A stretch of 64,000 bases of DNA from an uncultured Alcaligenaceae bacterium (GTDB lineage: Bacteria > Pseudomonadota > Gammaproteobacteria > Burkholderiales > Burkholderiaceae_B). Below, piece after piece: positions 8,201-15,181 of the stretch (position 1 is the stretch's first letter; each line of letters begins with the position of its first letter). The stretch spans positions 210,543 through 274,542 of the forward strand of contig CALEQZ010000002.1 in assembly GCA_937908115.1 (NCBI GenBank), given 5' to 3'. The position numbers and the translations under genes were made by a program. The notes beneath the pieces are model-generated. The model did no database searches, was not told where the DNA came from, and was given only the letters and a program-made list of their open reading frames with translations.

Positions 8201-9009
8201 CAGACCATGGTGCGCAGCTTGCGCACGTATTCGATAACGTCCTGGCGCGTCTGCTCGCGCGGGCGCGGCAAGTCTATGGGTACCACCTCCTTGACTCGGC
8301 CGGGACGCGGCATGAGCACCGTGACGTGATCGGCCAGCACCACGGCCTCGTCGACGTCGTGGGTGACGAATACGACGGTGACGCCCTTCATTTCCTGGAT
8401 GCGCAGCAGTTCGGCATGCATCTGCGATCGGATCATGGGATCGAGCTTGGAGAAGGGCTCGTCCATCAGCAGCAGCATGGGCTCGACGACCAGGCTGCGG
8501 GCCAGGGCGACGCGGCTGCGCATGCCGCCCGACAACTGGTAGGGATAGGCGTTCTCGAAGCCCTCCAGGCCGACGAGCTGCAGCGTCTCGCGCGCCCGCC
8601 TCATGCGTTCGGCACGCGGAATATCGCCCGCCTCCAGGCCGAAAGCCACGTTGTCGATGGCTGTGCGCCAGGGCAGCAGCCGGTCTTCCTGGAACATGTA
8701 GGCGATCGAGCGCCACTGCCGGAATTCGCGCGAAGCGATGCCGTTGAGGAAGACTTCGCCGCGATCGGGCGCCAGCAATCCCGAGACGATGTTCAGCAAG
8801 GTGCTCTTGCCGCAGCCGGAGGCGCCCAGTATGGCAGCGATCTTGCCTCGCTCGACCGAGAAGCTGACGTCCTTGAGCACCAGCAGGCTTTCTCCGTCCG
8901 GAGTGGGAAACCATTTGCTGATGCGGCGGGCATCGACGGCGTAGTCGCTGGACGGCGCGGCCTCGGCGCCCTGCGTCGGGGCCGGAGAGGGATGCAGGGA
9001 AGCATTCAT
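8200..9009 (-). CDS. ABC transporter ATP-binding protein, SsuB/TauB type (second system)
   Basis: A 269-residue ATPase with Walker A GASGCGKST at 62-70, signature LSGGMRS at 159-165, Walker B LLLMDEPF at 179-186 and H-loop His217. The signature lacks the usual Gln (MRS instead of MQQ), which is common in this subfamily and should not impair function. Start ATG at 9009 overlaps the GntR gene stop by 4 bp. It pairs with the permease that follows it. Confidence 0.88.
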   Translation of the reverse strand: MNASLHPSPAPTQGAEAAPSSDYAVDARRISKWFPTPDGESLLVLKDVSFSVERGKIAAILGASGCGKSTLLNIVSGLLAPDRGEVFLNGIASREFRQWRSIAYMFQEDRLLPWRTAIDNVAFGLEAGDIPRAERMRRARETLQLVGLEGFENAYPYQLSGGMRSRVALARSLVVEPMLLLMDEPFSKLDPMIRSQMHAELLRIQEMKGVTVVFVTHDVDEAVVLADHVTVLMPRPGRVKEVVPIDLPRPREQTRQDVIEYVRKLRTMV

Positions 9010-9764
9010 TTCTGGGCTGCCATGTCTAGGGGTATGGGCAATGGGGCGCTTGCGCGAGCCAGGCTGCTGACCACGCAATCCATGGTGCTGTCGCGCGCGG
9101 CTTCGATGTGGCGGCGTGCGAGCTGCTCGGCCCGCTTGCCGTCGCCAGCGGCGATGGCATCGATGAGCGGGCCGTGAGCCTGGCAGTCCGGGCCGCAGCC
9201 GTCCTGCCTGACGAAACCCAGCGACAGCAGGCGGGACATCTCATCGAGAAGCTGGGTCAGGGCGCGGGTCAGGCGTTCGTTGCCGCCGGCCTGTGCAATG
9301 GCCAGGTGCAGCGCCTTGTTTGCGTCCAGGAAGACTTCCAGGCGATTGCCCGCATCGCGCGGCACCCGGTTGGCGTCGCAGGCGTGCTCCAGCAGGCGCA
9401 GCTTCTTCACATTGGCCCGGCCTGCGGCGTTGCGCGCGGCGCAGGGCTCCAGCAGCAGGCGCAGCGCGAACACTTCCTCGACGTCCTTGAGCGTGACCAC
9501 GGCGACCCGGTAGCCATGGCGCGGCACGGACTTCAGCCAGCCTTCGTGGACCAGGCGGGTCAGGGCGACGCGACAGGTGGCCTTCCCCAGCCCGTAGGCC
9601 TGCATGACAGCCGCCTCGGTCAACATGCTGCCCGGGGCGTGGCGGCAGGCAATGATGTCCTGGCGCAAGCGCAGGAAAGCCTGGTCCCCCAGCGGCCGTG
9701 CGCCGCCGTCGGCCGCCTCGGCCGAGCCGGCAATATCCTGGGGGGAGGGGGAAAAGGCCTTCAT
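9006..9764 (-). CDS. GntR-family transcriptional regulator with FCD ligand domain
   Basis: A 252-residue regulator. A winged-helix GntR domain spans about 28-88 (FLRLRQDIIACRHAPGSMLTEAAV; ACRVALTRLVHEGWL) and is followed by an all-helical FCD domain containing the metal/ligand-binding pattern D-(x)3-H plus later His residues (DANKALHLAIAQ; QAHGPLIDA; ARRHIEAA). FCD regulators usually sense small carboxylates, often through a bound divalent metal. It is the first gene of the ATPase-permease-receptor operon, so it probably controls it and itself. A small palindrome TGAGCCGCTCA (9819-9829), about 55 bp upstream of the ATG, is a weak operator candidate. RBS is poor. Confidence 0.85.
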   Translation of the reverse strand: MKAFSPSPQDIAGSAEAADGGARPLGDQAFLRLRQDIIACRHAPGSMLTEAAVMQAYGLGKATCRVALTRLVHEGWLKSVPRHGYRVAVVTLKDVEEVFALRLLLEPCAARNAAGRANVKKLRLLEHACDANRVPRDAGNRLEVFLDANKALHLAIAQAGGNERLTRALTQLLDEMSRLLSLGFVRQDGCGPDCQAHGPLIDAIAAGDGKRAEQLARRHIEAARDSTMDCVVSSLARASAPLPIPLDMAAQK

Positions 9765-10022
9765 CGCGTAGACGGTTCACCAGGGCGGGACGGTCGTGAA
9801 CAGCCTACGAAAAATAGCTGAGCCGCTCAATACCAGGCTCGGGCACACCATGACGGTGCCCTCGGCACCAATGTCGTGAACGTCCCCGCAATGACGGGTG
9901 AGCTGCCGACAACTGCCCGGATAGCAGTTTTCAAGATAGTGCATGGCGCTGCACAGGCGAAATACTTTGTTTCTATTTAGGTATTCCGCAGGAGTATTTT
10001 GCGCCTCCCCGGGGCGATGAAT
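9765..10022. other. Intergenic upstream of the GntR operon
   Basis: No gene recognised. It should contain the promoter of the GntR-led operon (minus strand). A TGAGCCGCTCA palindrome (9819-9829) and a short GGTGCC/GGCACC hairpin (9855-9869) are visible; neither has a known match. No convincing -35/-10 pair was found. Confidence 0.35.
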
Positions 10023-10051
10023 AAAAAAGCCTTCCCGAAGGAAGGCTTTTT
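10023..10051 (-). terminator. Intrinsic terminator after rpsI
   Basis: A perfect stem GCCTTCC/GGAAGGC with a CGAA tetraloop, flanked by A6 on one side and T6 on the other, so it can act in both directions. It lies 50 bp beyond the rpsI stop codon on the minus strand and ends the rplM-rpsI transcript. Confidence 0.9.
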
Positions 10052-10100
10052 CGTGTCGCCACAGGCGCTGCAGCAGCGCCGGGACGCGGGCGCGGCAGGG

Positions 10101-10493
10101 TCAGCGCTTGCTGAACTGCTTGCGGCGACGTGCCTTGTGGAAACCGACTTTCTTGCGCTCGACCTCGCGGGCGTCACGGGTGACCAGGCCGGCCTGCGAC
10201 AGCACCGGCTTGAGCGAGGCGTCGTAGTCGATCAGCGCGCGGGTGATGCCGTGGCGCACCGCACCAGCCTGGCCGCTTTCGCCGCCGCCGTGCACGTTGA
10301 TGTGGAAGTCGAACGACTCCAAGTGGCCGGTCAGCTCCAGGGGCTGGCGCACGATCATGCGGCCGGTCTCGCGGGCGAAGTACTCGTCCACGGGCTTGCC
10401 GTTGACGATGATCTTGCCCGAACCCTTCTTGAGGAACACGCGCGCCACCGAGGTCTTGCGGCGGCCGGTTCCGTAGTTCCAGTTACCGATCAT
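10101..10493 (-). CDS. rpsI: 30S ribosomal protein S9
   Basis: A 130-residue S9 with the standard beginning MIGNWNYGTGRRKTSVARVFL and the C-terminal tail RRRKQFSKR that reaches the P-site tRNA in the ribosome. Length and motifs are full-length and normal. It follows rplM by 9 bp; the rplM-rpsI pair is conserved across bacteria and is co-transcribed. Confidence 0.98.
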   Translation of the reverse strand: MIGNWNYGTGRRKTSVARVFLKKGSGKIIVNGKPVDEYFARETGRMIVRQPLELTGHLESFDFHINVHGGGESGQAGAVRHGITRALIDYDASLKPVLSQAGLVTRDAREVERKKVGFHKARRRKQFSKR

Positions 10494-10502
10494 GGCGTTT
10501 CC

Positions 10503-10931
10503 TTAGATTTCCAGCGGCTTGGGCTGTTGGGCCGTATGCGGATGCTCGGATCCCGCATACACCTTGAGTTTCTTGATCATGGCGTAGCCCAGCGGCCCCT
10601 TGGGGAGCATGCCCTTGACGGCCTTCTGGAGGGCGCGGCCGGGAAAGCGTTGCTGCATTTTCCCGAAAGTGGTCTCGCGGATACCGCCCGGATAGGTGGT
10701 GTGGCGGTAGTACTTCTTGTCCAGCGACTTGTTGCCGGTGACCACGAGGTCGGCGGCATTGATGACGACGATGTAGTCGCCCGTGTCGACATGGGGCGTG
10801 AATTCGGGCTTGTGCTTGCCGCGCAGACGGCGTGCGACTTCGCTGGCCACACGACCGAGGACTTTGCCCTTGGCGTCAATCACGTACCAGTCACGCTTGA
10901 CTTCATGCGGCTTGGCCACAAAGGTCTTCAT
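10503..10931 (-). CDS. rplM: 50S ribosomal protein L13
   Basis: A 142-residue L13, one of the early-assembling large-subunit proteins. Diagnostic stretches include DAKGKVLGRVASEVARRLRG, the YRHTTYPGGIRE region and AVKGMLPKGPLG. Start ATG at 10931 is supported by the invariant family N-terminus MKTF. First gene of the rplM-rpsI operon, with a leader of nearly 200 nt behind an extended -10 promoter at 11132-11140. Confidence 0.98.
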   Translation of the reverse strand: MKTFVAKPHEVKRDWYVIDAKGKVLGRVASEVARRLRGKHKPEFTPHVDTGDYIVVINAADLVVTGNKSLDKKYYRHTTYPGGIRETTFGKMQQRFPGRALQKAVKGMLPKGPLGYAMIKKLKVYAGSEHPHTAQQPKPLEI

Positions 10932-11131
10932 GATGGTTCCTGGTAAAGAGTTTCCGGGCCGGACATCCGGCCTGGCCTCCCCTTGGCGCAAGGCCGCACG
11001 AAGCGCCTGCGTCCCAGGGCCCGAAAGCCCCGCCCGGACACGGCAAAACCCGCGACGGCCAGCTGCACGTTTGCCAGAAAGCGTTGTCAACCCGCCCGTG
11101 CAAAGCGCAAAAACCAAGAGGTAAGCCGGCG

Positions 11132-11140
11132 ATTCTAGCA
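11132..11140 (-). promoter_or_regulatory. Extended -10 promoter of rplM-rpsI
   Basis: Minus-strand TGCTAGAAT is an extended -10 element (TGn plus TAGAAT); the -35 region 17 bp upstream is weak, as expected for such promoters. The predicted start near 11125 gives a leader of roughly 195 nt before the rplM ATG, long enough for ribosomal-protein autoregulation, though I could not identify a known leader motif. Confidence 0.6.
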
Positions 11141-11176
11141 CATTTTGGCGCCAGGAAGGCGCCCGCCCTTGTCCGC

Positions 11177-11223
11177 AAAACAAAACGGCCCACCCCCCCG
11201 GCGCTGGCCGGCAAGGCGGGCCG
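11177..11223 (-). terminator. Intrinsic terminator after the TRAP receptor gene
   Basis: On the minus strand CGGCCCGCC pairs with GGTGGGCCG (one G-T pair) across a GC-rich loop and is followed by TTTTGTTTTG. It lies 44 bp past the stop of the TRAP receptor gene and ends that monocistronic unit just before the rplM promoter. Confidence 0.75.
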
Positions 11224-11266
11224 CTGGCGGGGGGCCGGCCGGGCCGGCCCCATGCCGCAAGCGTGC

Positions 11267-12367
11267 CTACTTGGAACCGCGACCCAGGGCGGTGCTCAGG
11301 TACTGGTCGTACGAGCCTTCGGCCACGCGGAACCAGGGCACCACTTCGTCGCGGTAGCCCATGTAGTTTTCATACATGGCCTTGAACTTCGGATCCTTGG
11401 CCGCGAACTCGGCGTACACCTTGTTGGCCGCATCCCAGCTGGCGTCCATGACCGCACGCGGGAAGGCGCGCAGTTGCGCGCCGGCGGCGATCAGGCGGCG
11501 CAGGGCGGCGGCGTTCAGCGCGTCGTAGCGGGCAGTCATGGCCACGTGGGCGGTGCGGCTGGCCGCCTCGATGATCGCCTGGTAGGTCTTGGGCAGGTCG
11601 TTCCAGACGGATTCGTTGACGTAGAGCGACACCTGCGGGCCGCCTTCCCACCAGCCGGGGTAGTAGTAATACTGGGCGACCTTGTTGAAGCCCAGCTTCT
11701 CGTCGTCGTAGGGGCCGACGTACTCGACGGCGTCGAGCGTGCCCTTTTCCAGCGACGGATAGATGTCGGCCGGACCCAGCTGCTGCGGCACCACGCCCAG
11801 GCGCGAGAGCACTTCGCCGGCAAAGCCGGCCGTGCGCATCTTCAGGCCCTTGAGGTCGTCGACCGACTTGATTTCCTTGCGGTACCAGCCGCCCATCTGC
11901 GTGCCGGTGTTGCCCATCGGGAAGTTGACGATCTTGTACTGCTTGTACATTTCCCGGGTGAGCTTCAGGCCGTCGCCCTCGAACATCCAGGCATTCATCT
12001 GGCGCGCGTTCAGGCCGAAGGGCACCGCCGCGTCAAAGCACAGGATGGGATCCTTGCCGTAGTAGTAATAGCCCACCGTATGGCCGAGCTCGATCGTGTT
12101 GTTCGAGACGGCGTCCAGCACCTGCAGCGCCGGGACGATCTCACCCGCGGGGAAGTGGCGGATGGTGACCTTGCCGCCGGTCGCCTCGGACACGAACTTG
12201 CAGAAGATTTCACCGGTCCCGAAGAGGGTATCCAGCGCGCGCGTAAAACTCGAGGCCATGCGCCAGTTCAGCGTGGGGGCATCCTGGGCATAGACAGGCG
12301 CGGCCACGGCCGCGCTGCCGGCCACCGCGCCCAGGCCGGCCTTTTTCAGGAAGGAACGACGTTGCAT
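11267..12367 (-). CDS. TRAP transporter substrate-binding protein, DctP/TakP type
   Basis: A 366-residue periplasmic receptor of the DctP family. The N-terminus MQRRSFLKKAGLGAVAG carries a twin-arginine-like RRxFLK pattern and a signal peptide to about residue 28, suggesting export after folding. The mature region has the family's ligand-site stretch (NTGTQMGGWYRKEI; LKMRTAGFAGEVL with the conserved Arg for the carboxylate). It resembles the TakP/alpha-keto-acid branch. A strong GGAGGAG RBS lies seven bases upstream. No DctQ or DctM membrane-subunit gene lies next to it, so it is an orphan receptor served by a transporter elsewhere or acting as a sensor. Confidence 0.85.
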   Translation of the reverse strand: MQRRSFLKKAGLGAVAGSAAVAAPVYAQDAPTLNWRMASSFTRALDTLFGTGEIFCKFVSEATGGKVTIRHFPAGEIVPALQVLDAVSNNTIELGHTVGYYYYGKDPILCFDAAVPFGLNARQMNAWMFEGDGLKLTREMYKQYKIVNFPMGNTGTQMGGWYRKEIKSVDDLKGLKMRTAGFAGEVLSRLGVVPQQLGPADIYPSLEKGTLDAVEYVGPYDDEKLGFNKVAQYYYYPGWWEGGPQVSLYVNESVWNDLPKTYQAIIEAASRTAHVAMTARYDALNAAALRRLIAAGAQLRAFPRAVMDASWDAANKVYAEFAAKDPKFKAMYENYMGYRDEVVPWFRVAEGSYDQYLSTALGRGSK

Positions 12368-12474
12368 TGCGGATCTCCTCCGGGAAGCTTGGAAATGAAC
12401 TCGGCACGCGGCAGGCGGCCGTCACCGGGAATATTACACCTTGTCAAATATTCGGACGGGATGCTGCGTCGCAA

Positions 12475-13839
12475 CTAGCTGCCGGCGATCGACATTTGCT
12501 CGATCAGCACCGAGCCGCAGGTCTTGGTGCCGCGCGTGATCGTGTCGGCGCCCACGGCCACGATCTGGCCGAACATCTCGGCCAGGTTGCCGGCGATGGT
12601 GATCTCTTCCACGGCATGCTGGATTTCGCCGTTCTCGACCCAATAGCCGAATGCGCCGCGGGAATAATCGCCCGTGACGTAGTTCACGCCCTGCCCGATG
12701 AGCTCGGTCACCAGCAAGCCGCGGTCGAGCTTGCGCAGCATGGCCCGCAGGTCATCGTGCGGCGACGTCAGGGTCGAGCGCAGCGTCAGGTTGTGCGAGC
12801 CGCCGGCATTGCCGGTCGTCTGCATGCCAAGCTTGCGCGCCGTGTAGGTCGACAAGAAATACCCTTGCAGCACGCCGTCGGCGACCACCCGGCGCGCCCG
12901 CGTGCGCACGCCCTCGTCGTCGAAGGGCGAACTGCCGGTGGCGCCGCGCACGTGCGGATCTTCGTCGATGCTGATGTGCGACGGAAAGATTTGCCGGCCC
13001 AGCGCATCGACCAAGAAGCTTGCCTTGCGGTAGAGCGCGCCCCCGCTGGCTGCCTGCGTCAACGCACCCAGCAACCCCAGCGCCAGCGGCGCCTCGAACA
13101 GGACGGGGAACTTGCCGGTGGGGATGCGCCGGGCCGACAGGCGCGACAGCGTGCGCTCGGCCGCATAGCGGCCCACGGCCTCGGGCGCGGCCAGGCGCGC
13201 CGGATCGCGCTCGGACGTATACCAGTAGTCGCGCTGCATGCGTGCCCCGTGTCCTGCGATGGGCGCGACGGACACGCTGTGCCGGGAATACGGATAGCCG
13301 CCCAGGAAGCCCCGCGTATTGCCCAGCACGAAATGGCCTTCGTAGGTGCTGACACTGGCGCCGTCGCTATTGGTGATGAGCGGGTCGGTGTCGCGGGCGG
13401 CCCGCTCGGCGCGCAGCGCGAGCGCTATCGCCGAATCGGTGTCCAGCGCCCACGGGTGGTGCAGGTCCAGGTCGGGGTAATCGGTGGCTAGCAGCTCAGC
13501 CTCGGGCAGTCCGGCCGCCGGATCTTCCGCGGTGTGGCGGGCGATGTGCCAGGCGGCTTCCACGGTTTCGCGCAACGCCGCCGGCGAGAAGTCCGAGGTG
13601 GACGCCGACCCACGCCGCTGCCCGGCGAAAACGGTGACGTCCAGCGAACGGTCGCGCGTCTGCTCGACCGTTTCGACGTCGTCCTTGCGCACGGTCACGG
13701 ACAGCCCCTGGCTTTCCGAGACCTCCGCGGCGGCGTCGCTGGCCCCGAGCGCGCGCGCATGGGCTAGCACCTGCTGCACGATTTCGCGGAAACGCGCTTG
13801 GTCAGCGGCGATGGGAAGGGGAGGAAGGGAATCGGCCAT
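12475..13839 (-). CDS. pmbA: Metallopeptidase-related protein PmbA/TldE
   Basis: A 454-residue PmbA (TldE). In enterobacteria TldD and TldE form a heterodimeric metalloprotease that unfolds and cleaves peptides such as microcin B17 precursor and CcdA; TldE itself lacks the metal site. Family stretches seen include RDRSLDVTVFAGQRRGSAST, SRHSVSVAPIAG and the C-terminal TCGSVLIEQMSIAGS. TldD is not in this window. It is divergent from darP, with only 59 bp between the two starts, a neighbour arrangement that is common in betaproteobacteria. Confidence 0.9.
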   Translation of the reverse strand: MADSLPPLPIAADQARFREIVQQVLAHARALGASDAAAEVSESQGLSVTVRKDDVETVEQTRDRSLDVTVFAGQRRGSASTSDFSPAALRETVEAAWHIARHTAEDPAAGLPEAELLATDYPDLDLHHPWALDTDSAIALALRAERAARDTDPLITNSDGASVSTYEGHFVLGNTRGFLGGYPYSRHSVSVAPIAGHGARMQRDYWYTSERDPARLAAPEAVGRYAAERTLSRLSARRIPTGKFPVLFEAPLALGLLGALTQAASGGALYRKASFLVDALGRQIFPSHISIDEDPHVRGATGSSPFDDEGVRTRARRVVADGVLQGYFLSTYTARKLGMQTTGNAGGSHNLTLRSTLTSPHDDLRAMLRKLDRGLLVTELIGQGVNYVTGDYSRGAFGYWVENGEIQHAVEEITIAGNLAEMFGQIVAVGADTITRGTKTCGSVLIEQMSIAGS

Positions 13840-13898
13840 TGCAATCCAATTTGATCAGACTCGGTATCATAGCCAAGTCCGCCTATGCCTTTTCCCCG

Positions 13899-14459
13899 AT
13901 GACCCCACCCGTTCGCGATTCCCTTCCCGACTACCCCGGCGCACCCGACCCGGCCGACACCCGCCCCAGCAAGTCACAAGTCAAGCGCGAGATGCACGCG
14001 CTGCTCGACCTGGGCAAGCAGCTCGTCGATCTATCGCCCGAGCGCCTCAAGCAGCTGCCGCTGTCGGAAAAGCTCTACGAAGCGATACGCGAGGCCCAAC
14101 GCATCACCAGCCGCGAGGGCCGGCGCCGCCAGGTCCACTACGTCGGCAAGCTGATGCGCGATGCACCGGCCGACGAGATCCGGGCGCGCCTGCACGAATG
14201 GGAGCACGGCTCGCGCCAGCAGGCCGCGCAGCTGCATCGGCTGGAGGCGCTGCGCGAAGACCTGATGGCCGACGACCGCGCCCTGACACGGCTGCTGGAC
14301 GAACATCCGGGTGCGGACAGCCAGGCCCTGCGCGCAGCCATACGCGCCGCGCGTAGCGAAGCGGCCGCCAACAAGGCCTTGCCGCCCGGCGCCGAGCCGA
14401 AGCGTAAACATTACCGGGCGCTGTACCAGGCGCTCAAGACCTTGCTGGAAACGTCATGA
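13899..14459 (+). CDS. darP: Ribosome-associated protein DarP (YjgA, DUF615)
   Basis: A 186-residue charged helical protein of the YjgA family, which binds the 50S subunit late in assembly. Recognisable core: RPSKSQVKREMHALLDLGKQL, then REAQRITSREGRRRQVHYVGKLMR. Start placed at the ATG giving MTPPVRDSLPDYP; the frame extends 20 codons upstream but that overlaps the pmbA start region and has no support. The last 4 bp overlap the esterase start (ATGA). Confidence 0.88.
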   Translation: MTPPVRDSLPDYPGAPDPADTRPSKSQVKREMHALLDLGKQLVDLSPERLKQLPLSEKLYEAIREAQRITSREGRRRQVHYVGKLMRDAPADEIRARLHEWEHGSRQQAAQLHRLEALREDLMADDRALTRLLDEHPGADSQALRAAIRAARSEAAANKALPPGAEPKRKHYRALYQALKTLLETS

Positions 14460-15118
14460 TGCTGGACTGCGTCGAACTGGAAACCGCCCCCCACCCCACT
14501 CATTCCGTCATCTGGCTGCATGGCCTGGGCGCCGACGGCCACGACTTTGCCCCCATCGTTCCCGAGCTCGGCCTGTCCGATGCGCCGGCCGTGCGCTTCG
14601 TCTTTCCGCACGCCCCGGTGCAGCCGGTCACCATCAATGGCGGCATGGCGATGCGCGCCTGGTACGACATCCTGACGATGGACCTGGTGCGCCGCGAAGA
14701 CGAGGCCGGCATCCGGCGCTCGGAACAGGCGGTGTGCGAGCTGATCCGCCGCGAGAATGCGCGCGGCGTACCGGCCCGCAATATTGTTCTGGCTGGCTTT
14801 TCCCAAGGCTGCGCGATGACGCTGCATATCGGCCTGCGCTACCCCGAGCGCCTGGCAGGACTGATCGGGCTTTCGGGCTATTTGCCCCTGCTGGACCTGT
14901 GCGAGTCCGAGCGCTGCGCGGCCAACGCCGACACACCCATCTTCCTTGCGCACGGACAGTTCGATCCGGTGGTGGCGATCGAGCGCGCCGATGCTTCGCG
15001 CGCCCTGCTGGCTCGGCTCGGCCACGACGTGCGCTGGCGTACCTATCCGATGCCACACGCGGTGTGCCCGCCCGAAATCGCCGACATCGCGGCGTTCCTG
15101 CGCGAAGTCCTCGCCTGA
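14456..15118 (+). CDS. Phospholipase/carboxylesterase (EstB-like alpha/beta hydrolase)
   Basis: A 220-residue serine hydrolase of the phospholipase/carboxylesterase (acyl-protein-thioesterase-like) family. Oxyanion region LHGLGADG at 21-28, nucleophile elbow GFSQG at 114-118 (Ser116), Asp170 (GQFDPVV) and His201 (PMPHAV) make up the triad. No signal peptide, so it is cytosolic. Coupled to darP by a 4-bp overlap. Typical substrates are short-chain acyl esters; the physiological one is unknown. Confidence 0.88.
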   Translation: MMLDCVELETAPHPTHSVIWLHGLGADGHDFAPIVPELGLSDAPAVRFVFPHAPVQPVTINGGMAMRAWYDILTMDLVRREDEAGIRRSEQAVCELIRRENARGVPARNIVLAGFSQGCAMTLHIGLRYPERLAGLIGLSGYLPLLDLCESERCAANADTPIFLAHGQFDPVVAIERADASRALLARLGHDVRWRTYPMPHAVCPPEIADIAAFLREVLA

Positions 15119-15181
15119 CGCGGTGCGGTCGCCCTGCGCACGCAGGCGTTGGCCGCGCGCGCAGGCAACCCTCATCATGCG

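Noticed and set aside
10932..11131. TTGACA-like -35 at 11082-11087 on the minus strand as the rplM promoter
   Set aside because: No acceptable -10 lies 16-18 bp downstream; the extended -10 TGCTAGAAT at 11132-11140 is better.
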